A DNA stretch of 64,000 bases from an uncultured Parafilimonas sp. (lineage in GTDB: Bacteria > Bacteroidota > Bacteroidia > Chitinophagales > Chitinophagaceae): positions 1 to 64,000 of the forward strand of contig CAIRZB010000037.1 in assembly GCA_903882935.1 (NCBI GenBank), in the 5' to 3' direction. The notes below the pieces were generated by a model, which saw only the letters and a program-made list of their open reading frames with translations, was not told where the DNA came from and did no database searches. Below are positions 33,696 through 43,498 of this stretch, piece by piece. Position 1 is the first letter of the stretch, and each line of letters starts with the position of its first letter. Position numbers and translations under genes: made by a program.

Positions 33696-36593
33696 CTATT
33701 GTGGTCCAAACCCACCTGGGCCACCACCGGGGAAACCGCCACCCATCATGCCGCGCCTACCCTGCTGGCTGCCCTGGTTAAAGCTGCGCAGGTTGTACGT
33801 AAACGTTAGTAATGCGTAACGGGTTAACACCTTGGTTTGCACATCCTGTATATAGCTTGACGACACAGTACGCTGTATGCTTACATTTTGGTTAAGCAGG
33901 TCGTAAATGGTAAGGCGCAACTCGCCGCGCTTATTTTTAAGAAACTGCTTGGCTATGCCCGCATTAAGCAAAGGCACACTGGTGTTATAACCAGAGGCCC
34001 GGCCCCCATAATAGGTATAGTTTAAGCTGGACGTAAGTATCCACCCATTTTTGGTAAACCAGGTAGCTTCTGTGGAAAGCTGCAACGAAAAGTATTTTAT
34101 GCTGCTGTCGGTTTGCGAATAATGCACCATATTGTATGTAGGCGCCACTGAAAGATTAACGTCGAAATTTTTCTTCAAGTTGGTGGTCCACTTAATTGTT
34201 TCCCCCATGGTATAATTGGTTGTATAATTTTTTGTTGGCGGGGTTATGACCTTATCGCCAATATCAGTACCCACCATGCTTACTCCTCTGGCATCACTTA
34301 TATTGGTGGTAAGGTTTAGGTTAGATTTAGGCTTTTTAATGGGGAACCCGTAGCTAAAAAAGCCCGATAAATTATAGGTACCATTCAAGTTTACCGGCTT
34401 AATCGTGTCAACACCGGTGCTGCGGTTAGTAATGGTTTGGTTTACAATGTTATTATTTACAAAGTTTGCGTTGATGGATGCAAACATGTTGGTAAAATTT
34501 ACATTGTTGAAAGAAATAAACAACAGACGGAAGTTGTTGGTAAACGTTTGTTTTAATGCGGGGTTACCCACTTGTATGTTGTTGGGGTCGCTGTTGTCAA
34601 TCACCGGCTCCAGTTGCGTGGCTGTTGGCTGGCTGGTGCGCCCACTATAATTAAAACGCAATGTCGCCGCTTTGGAAAACTTGTACGTTAGGTTGGCCGT
34701 TGGGTAAATGTTGGTATATTTTTGGGCAACAGTATCGTTTTTGCTGGTGTTAATACTGGTTAAATTACCAAACTGTAACCCGTTGCCAATGCTAAAGTTT
34801 AGCTTACCATATTGGTACCGGTAGCTTAAGGTAGCCCGGTTAGAGCTGTACGTGTTTTGATAGGTATTGGTTAAAAGGCTGTTGGCAGCTGAATAAAGGT
34901 TTGCAGTGCTGTCAAAATCGTACGTATAGCGGTTGGCGGTGGTTTTGTTGTATGAGTAATTATAATTGAACTCAACGATTGATTTTTTACCAATCGGCTC
35001 AGTGTACGATACCGTGGGGCTTAGCGTTTGCGCATTTACTTTTGAGGTATAGTACTGGTTGATTAAATGCGTGGAGTCGCCCTTTAGCAAGGAATAAACA
35101 CTGGAAGAATAGTTATACCCCGTGCCGTCGGTAGCGTTACCACTCCAAGAAAGGCCGGCAGATATGGTGCGGCCTTTTTTGGCAAATTTGTGGCGCAACA
35201 ATATGTCGTTGCTGCCGTTATAGCCGCTGCTGCTGGTATTGGTGGTGGCGTTTGAATTGCTTACCAAACTAGCCAACCCCCTTGTTGTGTTGGTAGTGGT
35301 TTGCGATTGGCCGTTTGACTGCTGTATACTGATATTGGGCCTTATAACCATTGAGTTTGACGAATCAAAGGCAGACTCAATATTAAAGTTAATGCGCTGG
35401 TTTATATTCCTGTTGTTGGAAGCCTGGCCTTGGTTGCTGTATAAAGTGGAGTCGCCCGCCAAAAAGCTTTGGGTGTTACTCTTTTGGTTCTGGGCGGTGG
35501 CAATGTTATTGTAAAAATAACTGCCATAAACATCTGTTTTACCCCAAGTGTTTTTATAGTTTAGGCCACCTGCCCAAGTAGTACTAAGGCCATTGCTGCC
35601 GTTACTGCTGGCAAGTGTTAAGCCGCCCGCGTTGCCGGCCTTATTGCCTCCCGAACCGCCAAAACCGCCGCCGGCACCGCCCCCTATTCCGCCTGCGGAA
35701 CCACCCCGCCCGCCGCTGCTTCCCAAAATATCCTGTACCGTAAAGTTTTGCTTGTTGGTGTTATTGCCTTGGCCTATAAACGTAATTTGCTCATCGCCTT
35801 TAAACTTACTTATATTGGCGGCCTCATCGTACAGGCTTTTATCGGCAACACCGGCAATCACTTTGCCAAAATAGCCTGTACGCATATTTTTTTTGGTAAC
35901 AATATTTATCGTTTTAACCCTGTTACCATCGTCAAAGCCCGTAAACTTACTCTGGTCGCTCAAATCATCAAATACCTGTATTTTATCCACTACATCACTG
36001 GGCAGGTTTTGCGTGGCCATTTTGGGGTCGTCCCCAAAAAAACGCTTACCGTTTACGAGCACGCGTTGCACGGTTTCGCCATGGGCTTTTATGCCGCCTT
36101 GGTTATCAACATCAACGCCAGGCAATTTTTGCAACAGGTCCTGTGCGGTTGAGTTAGGCTTTACATTATACATCTGGGCATTATACTCGGTGGTATCGGC
36201 CTTAATTACAATGGGTGGGGATTCCACAACCACGTCTTTCAGTTGGTTGGCGTGCAATTGCATGTAGATGGTACCAGCATCCAACAAGTAGCTGCTATCG
36301 GTGATTTTAAAAGGCTGGGAGCGGGTTTCATACCCGCTGAAAGATACCTGCAAACTAAAAACACCTTTTGGCAAGTTAGCAAGCATAAAATACCCTTTAT
36401 CATTAGACAGGCCTTGCGCCACCACCACAGATGCATCTGTGGCACTTACCACTTTAATGGCAGCATTGCGCAATACTTGGGCAGTTGTAGTATCGGACAA
36501 CCGGCCCTTAATAACGCCCTTTGCATTTTGCGCATGCAACTGGAGTACTGCCAAGAGCAGTACCAGAGAAAAACCGAAGTAATTTTTTTTCAT
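33696..36593 (-). CDS. TonB-dependent receptor-like outer membrane protein
   Basis: The 965-residue outer membrane protein has a signal peptide ending HAQN near residue 22. A carboxypeptidase-regulatory-like (CarboxypepD_reg) domain spans about 25-110 (GVIKGRLSD...GYFMLANLPKG). A plug domain (about 125-240) contains LQKLPGVDVDNQGGIKAHGETVQRVLVNGKRFFGDDP. A 22-strand OMP_b-brl_3-type barrel follows. A Gly-rich insert lies at about 291-322, and a GGGFPGGGPGGFG tail ends the protein. The TonB box is not obvious. These proteins import large ligands such as peptides or siderophores. The substrate is unknown and no SusD partner is adjacent. Confidence 0.9.
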   Translation of the reverse strand: MKKNYFGFSLVLLLAVLQLHAQNAKGVIKGRLSDTTTAQVLRNAAIKVVSATDASVVVAQGLSNDKGYFMLANLPKGVFSLQVSFSGYETRSQPFKITDSSYLLDAGTIYMQLHANQLKDVVVESPPIVIKADTTEYNAQMYNVKPNSTAQDLLQKLPGVDVDNQGGIKAHGETVQRVLVNGKRFFGDDPKMATQNLPSDVVDKIQVFDDLSDQSKFTGFDDGNRVKTINIVTKKNMRTGYFGKVIAGVADKSLYDEAANISKFKGDEQITFIGQGNNTNKQNFTVQDILGSSGGRGGSAGGIGGGAGGGFGGSGGNKAGNAGGLTLASSNGSNGLSTTWAGGLNYKNTWGKTDVYGSYFYNNIATAQNQKSNTQSFLAGDSTLYSNQGQASNNRNINQRINFNIESAFDSSNSMVIRPNISIQQSNGQSQTTTNTTRGLASLVSNSNATTNTSSSGYNGSNDILLRHKFAKKGRTISAGLSWSGNATDGTGYNYSSSVYSLLKGDSTHLINQYYTSKVNAQTLSPTVSYTEPIGKKSIVEFNYNYSYNKTTANRYTYDFDSTANLYSAANSLLTNTYQNTYSSNRATLSYRYQYGKLNFSIGNGLQFGNLTSINTSKNDTVAQKYTNIYPTANLTYKFSKAATLRFNYSGRTSQPTATQLEPVIDNSDPNNIQVGNPALKQTFTNNFRLLFISFNNVNFTNMFASINANFVNNNIVNQTITNRSTGVDTIKPVNLNGTYNLSGFFSYGFPIKKPKSNLNLTTNISDARGVSMVGTDIGDKVITPPTKNYTTNYTMGETIKWTTNLKKNFDVNLSVAPTYNMVHYSQTDSSIKYFSLQLSTEATWFTKNGWILTSSLNYTYYGGRASGYNTSVPLLNAGIAKQFLKNKRGELRLTIYDLLNQNVSIQRTVSSSYIQDVQTKVLTRYALLTFTYNLRSFNQGSQQGRRGMMGGGFPGGGPGGFGPQ

Positions 36594-36710
36594 AAATGCC
36601 TCTCCATTTTTTGTTGAGGCAGCAGGTATTGTAAAATAACAGCATAAATGGGTTTCATATCCGGTGTGTCGGCAGTTTAGCGGTAAACATAGGTGTTTAC
36701 CCCAAAAAGC

Positions 36711-36737
36711 AAAAGGGGATGAAAATCATCCCCTTTT
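36711..36737 (-). terminator. Terminator downstream of the barrel gene at 36795
   Basis: A perfect 12-bp inverted repeat AAAAGGGGATGA / TCATCCCCTTTT has a 3-nt loop. It lies in the gap between two minus-strand genes and ends the transcript coming from 36795-38045. Confidence 0.75.
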
Positions 36738-36794
36738 TAAATGCTGTATTAACCAATGGCCCACCCGCTTGAACAGCCTTGAACCAACGTAGTA

Positions 36795-38045
36795 TTAAAA
36801 ATATTTTTTGAGTTTTGTGTACCAAAAGTCTCTGTACGAAACAGTAACGCCAAATTGTATATAATCTTGTCTTATAAGGCCGTTATCGGTGGTGCCTGTT
36901 CTTCCCACAACCAAGTTAAACTGGCAACTAATGGGAGCGGTTTTGCTGGAGAAACCTGCACCCAACGATATGCCGTAATCTTGCACGCGGTATCCATTTA
37001 TATCCAAATAAGAATTGCCAAAAAACACACCCGCCTGCACGTTGGAACGTTCAAGAATATTGCTGCCGTACCCAACTGTTTTTGCATATTGAACGCCGCC
37101 AGAAATGCGGTTACTGTTTACAAACTTATACCCTATGCCGCTATAATTGGTGCTGCCCCAATTTTGGTACTGGTAGTCTGCCGCAAGCGTTAGGGCGTTA
37201 TTACGGGTAAGTGAAATACCGCCACCGTACATTAGGGGTATGGTAAAATAAGCACCTTTGTATGATTGGTTACTCACTAAGTTTTGGCCATTGCTATTTA
37301 CTGTTAAATAGTAATCACCGCTCAAATTTGCTTTGTTTGATGCAGTGGCACCGATACCAAGCTTCCATTTTCTTGACAATTGCCCTTGGTACTGAAACCC
37401 CGCCTTAGCAATAAATTTAGCCAAAAAAATATTACGGTTTGTATTTAGTGATGTACCCAACGAGATAGAATCCAGTGCCTCGTCCTGAATAAATGAACCG
37501 GCTAAGTAAGTAGCCTGCACACCTATGGAAAAATGCTTGTTTATGTTGAAGGCGTTGGTGAGGAAGTATTGGTTTAACCCGCCAGACCCTTTGTAGTAGG
37601 TATTGCTTAACAACACGGTACCTTGAATGCTTTTATTGGCAAAAAAAGAATAATTGCTGGTACTAAAAGGCAATATACCGGCACTTACACCCCAAAAAGG
37701 CTTAACCTTTATAGCCAATGTTAATTTTTTTACCTGAAAGTCAGCGGAACTGGAAGTACCGCTTGAGGCAGGATTACCATAATAGGTAACGCTTTTATAC
37801 CTCGATGCCAGCTCAATGTTAAAAAAATGGTCAGCAAGCCTGCTAATCGAGGCCGGGTTTTGCTGGTATATAAACCTGTCGGACGAAAGGCTGATACCTG
37901 TATTGCCCATGCCTGTTGACCTATCGAATGTGCTATTTTCAATATCCCCAACACCCAATATGGAATAAGGTGAGGTGTTGTTTTGGGCCGCCGCAGTGGT
38001 TAAGCCCGTAACATATAATATTATACAGAGATATGTATATTTCAT
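36795..38045 (-). CDS. Outer membrane beta-barrel protein (SPYS motif family)
   Basis: The 416-residue exported protein has a signal peptide MKYTYLCIILYVTGLTTAAAQ. The mature N-terminus NNTSPYSILGVGDIENSTF carries the SPYSxxGxGD motif of a Bacteroidota barrel group distantly like FadL/PorV. The rest alternates hydrophobic and polar residues with many aromatic strand ends, and finishes SYRDFWYTKLKKYF. Function is unknown. It sits 16 bp downstream of the DUF4270 lipoprotein gene on the same strand, so the two are co-transcribed and probably act together in the outer membrane. Confidence 0.8.
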   Translation of the reverse strand: MKYTYLCIILYVTGLTTAAAQNNTSPYSILGVGDIENSTFDRSTGMGNTGISLSSDRFIYQQNPASISRLADHFFNIELASRYKSVTYYGNPASSGTSSSADFQVKKLTLAIKVKPFWGVSAGILPFSTSNYSFFANKSIQGTVLLSNTYYKGSGGLNQYFLTNAFNINKHFSIGVQATYLAGSFIQDEALDSISLGTSLNTNRNIFLAKFIAKAGFQYQGQLSRKWKLGIGATASNKANLSGDYYLTVNSNGQNLVSNQSYKGAYFTIPLMYGGGISLTRNNALTLAADYQYQNWGSTNYSGIGYKFVNSNRISGGVQYAKTVGYGSNILERSNVQAGVFFGNSYLDINGYRVQDYGISLGAGFSSKTAPISCQFNLVVGRTGTTDNGLIRQDYIQFGVTVSYRDFWYTKLKKYF

Positions 38046-38061
38046 AAAATGGTTACTGTTG

Positions 38062-39420
38062 TTACTGAACGGTTATATAATATACAAGTAATTGCGAGTT
38101 TAACAACGGGTTTGTACTGTTGTCAAACACAACCCTGTTAAACCTGGTGCTGAAAAGGGGCTGCGGCGGACTAACCACCAAGCCGTTGGCATTGTTCTCG
38201 CTAATGACCAATTGTGTATTTATATAACTGGTTATATCAAAAGTATATTGCGTGTTTTGCCCATACAAATAATCAGTAATGAGTGAGCCGATTAATGCAG
38301 TGGTTGTACTACCCGTGGAGTAAGAAATATCCCCAAAGTTATTGTTGTATACATCAGTTTGCGACAGCCGCAACGAGTCGGGCAAAGGAAAGTTTAAGCC
38401 ATAAGTGCCCTGTGCTGGCTTTAGCACCAGTACCGCCTTTGCCAATTTTACAATATTGGGTATTTGCAGCACACTGCGTATGTAAGGGAAACTAACCTTA
38501 ACACCGGTACCAGATACTGCCTGCAAATATGCGGCATTGCCGGTGGCAGCACTACTTACCAAGCTGCGCAAATTCGGCGTTACAGTACCCAGAGGCGTTC
38601 CACTTCTATTGATAGAAATATTATTAAACTGGTTGTTTGCATCGTTAAACACAAAATCTTTATAGGCCCTTGTGGTTATTACACCAGGCTGCTGGTAATA
38701 CAAACGCATTATCACACTGTCGCTAAAACTAAAGACTGCCGAAGGATTATTGCCAGACGAAATGCAAATACCCTTGAAGAAATTGAGAAAATTGTCCGAA
38801 CTCTGTATACTTGCATCCTTTGCTTTTATAAGATTATGCAATTGAATGCCCAAACCATCCGAAAGACGCACAACAATGCTATCTGAATTATGGTTGTGCG
38901 GATAAAATGTAAAATCAGTTGAGCCAAGCGGGCTTGGATATTTTTGGATGGTATCAAAATTATAGTAGTAGGAAGCGTTATAAGGCGCCTGCAGTGTTGC
39001 GGCTAACCGAAATACATCCAAATGGATTGGTTTGGTTGTATCGCCATGAAAATGCTTATCAGGCCTTATGATCAGCACAAGTGAATCATACGATGTACGC
39101 GAATAGTCACTGTCGTTGTGGTATTGTGGAGGATTTATTTTGAAATACGAGCTGGCTTTAACGATACCAAACAGCGGATCGTTGTAAATGCCACAGAGGC
39201 CCTTGGCGGTACCATTGGTTTGGATTGAATCATAAAAACGTGTTTCAAGCGTTGTATTGATGGTATCAATCTTAATTATTTGGGTATAATTGTTGTCAAC
39301 AAACTGGCTGCCAAAGTTTATATCGGTTTTTTGACAGCTATTTAGTACTAATGTCAATAAAAATAAAAAGAAACCTATTTTGATTTTTCCCCTACAATGC
39401 TCAAATTGCTTTATGCCCAT
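38062..39420 (-). CDS. DUF4270 family lipoprotein
   Basis: The 452-residue lipoprotein (462 if the ATG at 39450 is used) belongs to DUF4270. The signal has hydrophobic IGFFLFLLTLVLNSC and lipobox C29. The diagnostic opening NFGSQFVDNNYTQIIKIDTI is followed by the LCGIYNDPLFGIVKASSYFKI block. Beta-strand-rich repeats follow and the end is LNSQLLVYYITV. The family's role is unknown. It forms an operon with the SPYS barrel and is divergent from the Kelch/DUF4907 pair. Confidence 0.9.
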   Translation of the reverse strand: MGIKQFEHCRGKIKIGFFLFLLTLVLNSCQKTDINFGSQFVDNNYTQIIKIDTINTTLETRFYDSIQTNGTAKGLCGIYNDPLFGIVKASSYFKINPPQYHNDSDYSRTSYDSLVLIIRPDKHFHGDTTKPIHLDVFRLAATLQAPYNASYYYNFDTIQKYPSPLGSTDFTFYPHNHNSDSIVVRLSDGLGIQLHNLIKAKDASIQSSDNFLNFFKGICISSGNNPSAVFSFSDSVIMRLYYQQPGVITTRAYKDFVFNDANNQFNNISINRSGTPLGTVTPNLRSLVSSAATGNAAYLQAVSGTGVKVSFPYIRSVLQIPNIVKLAKAVLVLKPAQGTYGLNFPLPDSLRLSQTDVYNNNFGDISYSTGSTTTALIGSLITDYLYGQNTQYTFDITSYINTQLVISENNANGLVVSPPQPLFSTRFNRVVFDNSTNPLLNSQLLVYYITVQ

Positions 39421-39712
39421 TATTGCCAGCTTTACGTTTAACGGATGCAATAATAGATTGCGAGCCTGTTACAAAATTGTTAGTATGTATAAATATATAT
39501 AATTTATCTGCCAAATGACCTTTTTTGCCGATAAGTAGCCTAATTTTTTAAATAGTCAGTGTGTTAAAAGGCAGTAACCCCAAAAGCCAAGCAGTTTTGG
39601 CAATTAGTAGATAAATTTTCCACTTCTGTCTATAAATATTGCATAATAATCCATTTTAACGATTTCAACCCGCAAGCTTCGGATAATTTCAGCCGCAAAA
39701 ATGAGGGATATC

Positions 39713-40735
39713 ATGAAAAATTTGCAAAACTATTTTGCTGCTGGTGTAATAATATGTTTAATGGCTTCGTGCAGTAAATCAAGTTCTACCAGCGACACGA
39801 CGACTGGGGATTACATGCGGAAATCAGAAATGAATGGCGTATCCAGAAGCGAGGCTGTATCATTTACAATTGGCGACACAGCTTATGTAGGCACTGGTTA
39901 TGATGGTACATACAGGCTTAAAGATTTATGGGGATACGACCCCCAAAAAAATGCATGGACGCAAAACGCCAATTTTCCTGGTGTAGCCCGCAGTTCGGCT
40001 GTTGCCTTCACCATCGGCACACAAGGCTATGTGGGCACTGGGTATGACGGCTTTAATAGTTTGAACGATTTTTGGAGATTTAACCAAGCCACCAACAGCT
40101 GGGACTCTGTGGCTCCATTTGCTGGTACAGCAAGGTACGATGCGGTTGCGTTTGGCATAGGCAACAATGGTTATGTTACTACCGGTTACGACGGTACTTG
40201 GCAGAAGGATTTTTGGAAATACGACCCTTCAGTAGGTGCAAGGGGTACTTGGGTATCAAAAACAAGCTTCGGTGGCGATAAGCGCAGTGCTGCCATAGCT
40301 TTTGTGCATGGCACCAAAGCTTATGTTGTTACAGGTTCAAACAACGGCGTTGAAGCCGGCGATTTTTGGTATTACGATGCAGCCCTTGACCAATGGCTAC
40401 AGTTGAGGAACATTTACAACTCAAACTCTTCCCAAACCTACGACGATAATTATACCAACATAGAAAGAGACAACGGTGTAGGTTTTGTTATAGGCGACTC
40501 GGCCTTTATTACCACAGGTGAAAACGGTGGCCTTTCTACTGCAACTTGGGGTTATAGCTTTGCAACTGACACTTGGGTGCCACGTTCTCCTTTTCAAGGT
40601 ACAGCCAGACAAGGTGCTTTAGGTTTTGCGCTTAAAGGCTATGGATACATAACCACAGGCAAAAGCGGCACAGCTTACTTTGACGACCTGATTCAATTTG
40701 ACCCCAACAAAGCGTTGAACACTAATGACTTTTAA
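39713..40735 (+). CDS. Kelch-repeat lipoprotein
   Basis: The 340-residue lipoprotein (MKNLQNYFAAGVIICLMASC, C20) has about six Kelch-type repeats, each with a hydrophobic strand, a YVGTGYDG-like turn and a spaced W/Y (for example DLWGYDPQKNAWTQ, DFWRFNQATNSWDS, DFWKYDPSVGARGTW). They form a beta-propeller. One near-identical turn, TGYDG, recurs at 3-4 positions. It is predicted to sit in the envelope and bind a partner or glycan. It overlaps the DUF4907 gene by 11 bp and is divergent from DUF4270. Confidence 0.87.
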   Translation: MKNLQNYFAAGVIICLMASCSKSSSTSDTTTGDYMRKSEMNGVSRSEAVSFTIGDTAYVGTGYDGTYRLKDLWGYDPQKNAWTQNANFPGVARSSAVAFTIGTQGYVGTGYDGFNSLNDFWRFNQATNSWDSVAPFAGTARYDAVAFGIGNNGYVTTGYDGTWQKDFWKYDPSVGARGTWVSKTSFGGDKRSAAIAFVHGTKAYVVTGSNNGVEAGDFWYYDAALDQWLQLRNIYNSNSSQTYDDNYTNIERDNGVGFVIGDSAFITTGENGGLSTATWGYSFATDTWVPRSPFQGTARQGALGFALKGYGYITTGKSGTAYFDDLIQFDPNKALNTNDF

Positions 40736-41045
40736 GCATCAGGCCGTAGCGGTATTTTTTTTGGCAACAATAGCTTTGGTTTCTTGCAAACGTAATGCTC
40801 ACGAAGGCGAGGTATTTTGTGAGTTAAAGCCTTTGCAAACAGCAAATGGTTGGGGATATGAGATTTATGTTGACAAGAAACTATACATAAAACAAGAATA
40901 CATACCAGCTATAAACGGAATTCATGCTTTCAAAACTAAAGAAGATGCCATGGCTACCGGCAAATTGGTACTTAACAAGCTAACCCATGGCAAAAAGCCA
41001 TTTGTAACCATTGAGGAATTAAAGGATTTGAAAATAGCCGAGTAA
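40725..41045 (+). CDS. DUF4907 family lipoprotein
   Basis: The 106-residue lipoprotein has a signal MTFKHQAVAVFFLATIALVSC with lipobox C21. Family words are GWGYEIYVDKKLYIKQEYIPAINGIHAFKTKEDAMATG and KPFVTIEELKDLKI. Function is unknown. Its start lies 11 bp inside the Kelch gene, so translation is coupled and the two products are probably made in a fixed ratio. Confidence 0.88.
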   Translation: MTFKHQAVAVFFLATIALVSCKRNAHEGEVFCELKPLQTANGWGYEIYVDKKLYIKQEYIPAINGIHAFKTKEDAMATGKLVLNKLTHGKKPFVTIEELKDLKIAE

Positions 41046-41055
41046 TACTTGGTTT

Positions 41056-41109
41056 AATATAAAAAGCGCGGCTTAGATGTAAAAACATGTAGGCCGCGTT
41101 TTTTATATT
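41056..41109 (+). terminator. Terminator of the Kelch/DUF4907 operon
   Basis: The 17-nt arms AATATAAAAAGCGCGGC (41056-41072) and GCCGCGTTTTTTATATT (41093-41109) pair with one G-T wobble. The T-rich right arm forms the tract. Confidence 0.8.
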
Positions 41110-41113
41110 AAAA

Positions 41114-41137
41114 AAGCCCCGCCAAATGGCAGGGCTT
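41114..41137 (-). terminator. Terminator of the M3 peptidase gene
   Basis: AAGCCCCGCC / GGCAGGGCTT forms a hairpin with a 4-nt loop and one mismatch. On the minus strand it is followed by TTTTTT. It lies back-to-back with the plus-strand terminator at 41056-41109. Confidence 0.75.
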
Positions 41138-41171
41138 ACGATATACTTGGCGATAGTTTATTTTCTATAAA

Positions 41172-42890
41172 CTACAGCTTATCCATTTCAGCCTTTACAA
41201 AATCCATCAAGCCTTTAATATGCGCAGGGCTAAAGTCAAATTTCAAGCCTGCAGCTTCGTACAACTGCGGCAATGTTTTAGTACCGCCTAAGCTTAGTGC
41301 GTTAACGTAATTATCTATAGCCTGTTGGTTACTCAATTTAAACTGCATCCACAGGCCAATAGCGCCCAGCTGGGCTATGCCATACTCAATATAATAAAAA
41401 GGTACCTCAAATAGGTGCAATTGCCGCTGCCAGCCTATTTTACGGTATTCCTGCAACTCTGTAAAATCAACGCTGTTGGTCGAAAACTCCTGCAAAATAT
41501 CCATCCAAACGCTTGTACGCTCTTCTATGGTATGCGCTGGGTGTTCGTAAACCCAATGTTGAAATTTATCAATAATGGCAATCCACGGGAAAATGGTAAT
41601 CACCCTTTCCAATTGGTGTTCCTTTGCGCGCCTTAAATCATCCGCATTATCAAAAAAAGCATCCCAATGGTCCATGCTAAACAACTCCATGGCCATACTG
41701 GCCACTTCTGCTATTTCCATCGGGTATTCTTTAAAGGCGCTTAATTCAAGCTTATGTGCCAAAAATGAATGTATGGCATGCCCGCCTTCGTGTACCATGG
41801 TTGTAACATCGCCCATTTGCCCGGCCGCATTCATAAATATAAACGGCGCACCGCTTTCGGTAAGCGGGCAGTTATAGCCGCCAGGTGCCTTGCCTTTACG
41901 GCTGTCAAGGTCAAAATGTTTCAGTTCATCCATTTTGCGCAAGCAGTCTGCAAAAAACGGGTTTAACTTAGTAAAGCATTGCTCCGTTTTGGCCAACAAC
42001 TCCTTGCCTCCCTCAAACGGGTGCAAAGGCTTAATACCTGCTGGCTCCGCCTCGGTATCCCAAGGCCTAAGCGTATCCAACCCAAGTTTTTTCTTTTTCT
42101 GCTCGTAAATTTTTTCCACCAGCGGAAGCACATGCAACTTAACTGATTCATGAAATTTGTAGCAGTCGTCTTTTGTGTAGTCAAACCTGCCAAGCTCCAC
42201 AAATTTATAATCGCGGTAGTTTTCAAAGCCCGCATTTTTGGCCACCTTATCCCGGCGCTCAATCAGTTCGGTATACAAATTGTGCATCGCATCTTTATCC
42301 TGCAACCGGCGCTCCTGTATTTTGCGGTACACATCTTCGCGCAGCTGCCTGTCAGCACTTTCTAAAAACTTTGAAGCCTGCTGCAAAGTGTATTCCTGCC
42401 CATTTACCTCAACCGTCATTTTACCGGCAATGGCCCCATATTGCTGTTGCATAACGCTTAACTCGGCCTGTATGGGTATGTTTTCTTCCCTAAACAGGTC
42501 AATATTTTTACGTACGCTACGCAGGTAAGTAAAAAATTTATCCCTGTCCAATGCGGCGGTAAAAGGGCTTTCTATCAGCTTTTTATTCAGTTTGTCGGCG
42601 TACGGCTGTAGCTTGGGCTGAATTTCCATGCAGAAGTACGCAAAAGCTTCTTCAAGCGTTTTGTCGGTTGTGTCGCAGGTCATTTTAATTTGCCTCCAAC
42701 AAGCATCTTCGCTTATGGCGGCTTCCACTTCGCTTATATCTTTTAGCCACTCGTCTAAATTTGCACCGCTGTTTATTTCCCTATCAAGTAGGTTTACAAA
42801 ATAGGGTTCCAAGGCGTCCCACGTAGTTACCGTAAATTCGTTGGGAAGAAAACGCCTTTGCAATTTTTGAATGTCAGCACTTAAGGTCAT
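41172..42890 (-). CDS. M3 family oligoendopeptidase (PepF/ThimetO-like)
   Basis: The 572-residue zinc peptidase starts at 42890 (MTLSADIQKLQRRFLPNEF); the longer frame to 42935 adds an unlikely tail. The HExxH motif is VHEGGHAIHSFLA near residue 366. The third ligand block downstream is YPMEIAEVASMAMELF, and a His/Tyr substrate-binding segment near the C-terminus is FYYIEYGIAQLGAIGLW. It hydrolyses short peptides in the cytosol, a step in protein turnover. It has an upstream hairpin that terminates the DUF5606 gene. Confidence 0.95.
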   Translation of the reverse strand: MTLSADIQKLQRRFLPNEFTVTTWDALEPYFVNLLDREINSGANLDEWLKDISEVEAAISEDACWRQIKMTCDTTDKTLEEAFAYFCMEIQPKLQPYADKLNKKLIESPFTAALDRDKFFTYLRSVRKNIDLFREENIPIQAELSVMQQQYGAIAGKMTVEVNGQEYTLQQASKFLESADRQLREDVYRKIQERRLQDKDAMHNLYTELIERRDKVAKNAGFENYRDYKFVELGRFDYTKDDCYKFHESVKLHVLPLVEKIYEQKKKKLGLDTLRPWDTEAEPAGIKPLHPFEGGKELLAKTEQCFTKLNPFFADCLRKMDELKHFDLDSRKGKAPGGYNCPLTESGAPFIFMNAAGQMGDVTTMVHEGGHAIHSFLAHKLELSAFKEYPMEIAEVASMAMELFSMDHWDAFFDNADDLRRAKEHQLERVITIFPWIAIIDKFQHWVYEHPAHTIEERTSVWMDILQEFSTNSVDFTELQEYRKIGWQRQLHLFEVPFYYIEYGIAQLGAIGLWMQFKLSNQQAIDNYVNALSLGGTKTLPQLYEAAGLKFDFSPAHIKGLMDFVKAEMDKL

Positions 42891-42903
42891 ACTCAAAAAA
42901 TTA

Positions 42904-42927
42904 AACCCCCGGCTAGTGGCCAGGGGG
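42904..42927 (-). terminator. Terminator of the DUF5606 gene
   Basis: A GC-rich hairpin (ACCCCCGGC / GCCAGGGGGT, with one unpaired base) is followed on the minus strand by T-rich sequence. It lies between the DUF5606 stop and the peptidase start. Confidence 0.65.
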
Positions 42928-43015
42928 TAAAACAAATTATTTTAAACTGGCATAATTGGTAATAACCTATAGCCTCAAGCCCAAATGCGGCAGTAGCTAA
43001 GGCCGAGTCAGCCAA

Positions 43016-43498
43016 CTAGGCTTTGTCAACTTCCGCAACTACGGCTGCATCATCGGTTGCAGATGCAACGGCTTCAGCTTCGTCATTTCCTTCTTCGTCG
43101 TTAGCATCCTCGTCTGTTCTTAACTTAATTTCTATGCCGCTACCGGTTAATATTGAAAACCATTTAACCATTTTCTTCATGTCACTGGCATACACCCTGT
43201 CAAAATCTAAATCTCCATACACCTTTTCAAAGTATGCCTTTATAGCTTTGGGGTCTTTTTCCGATGGCAGGGGCTCTGCACTTTCTTTCATGGCAATAAA
43301 AACCTCGGCCAAGTTTACGTTATCGCCCACCGTAAACACTTCCACACTTTCTAAGTGCGAAAAGTTATGCTGGCGGGATGATATAAAGCGTACGGTTTTA
43401 TCATCAAGGGAGCGAACAATGGCCCCGTCGGTTTTGCTGCCTACAAGTTCAAATAATCCGGCTAGGCCGGTTACCGATATAATTTTGCTGTATTCCAT
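43016..43498 (-). CDS. DUF5606 family protein
   Basis: The 160-residue cytosolic protein starts at the ATG at 43498 (MEYSKIISVTGLAGLFELVGSK), typical of DUF5606. An N-terminal SH3-like segment GAIVRSLDDKTVRFISSRQHNFSHLESVEVF is followed by a helical part with KAIKAYFEKVYGDLDFDRVYASDMKKMVKW. A very acidic tail ends it (DEDANDEEGNDEAEAVAS, then DDAAVVAEVDKA). The family is conserved in Bacteroidota, often near peptide deformylase or DNA-processing genes, and its function is unknown to me. Confidence 0.9.
   Translation of the reverse strand: MEYSKIISVTGLAGLFELVGSKTDGAIVRSLDDKTVRFISSRQHNFSHLESVEVFTVGDNVNLAEVFIAMKESAEPLPSEKDPKAIKAYFEKVYGDLDFDRVYASDMKKMVKWFSILTGSGIEIKLRTDEDANDEEGNDEAEAVASATDDAAVVAEVDKA

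Noticed and set aside
35596-35720. GC-rich repetitive stretch that resembles a tandem repeat or CRISPR-like array
   Set aside because: It is in-frame Gly-rich coding sequence of the TonB-type receptor, without spacers.
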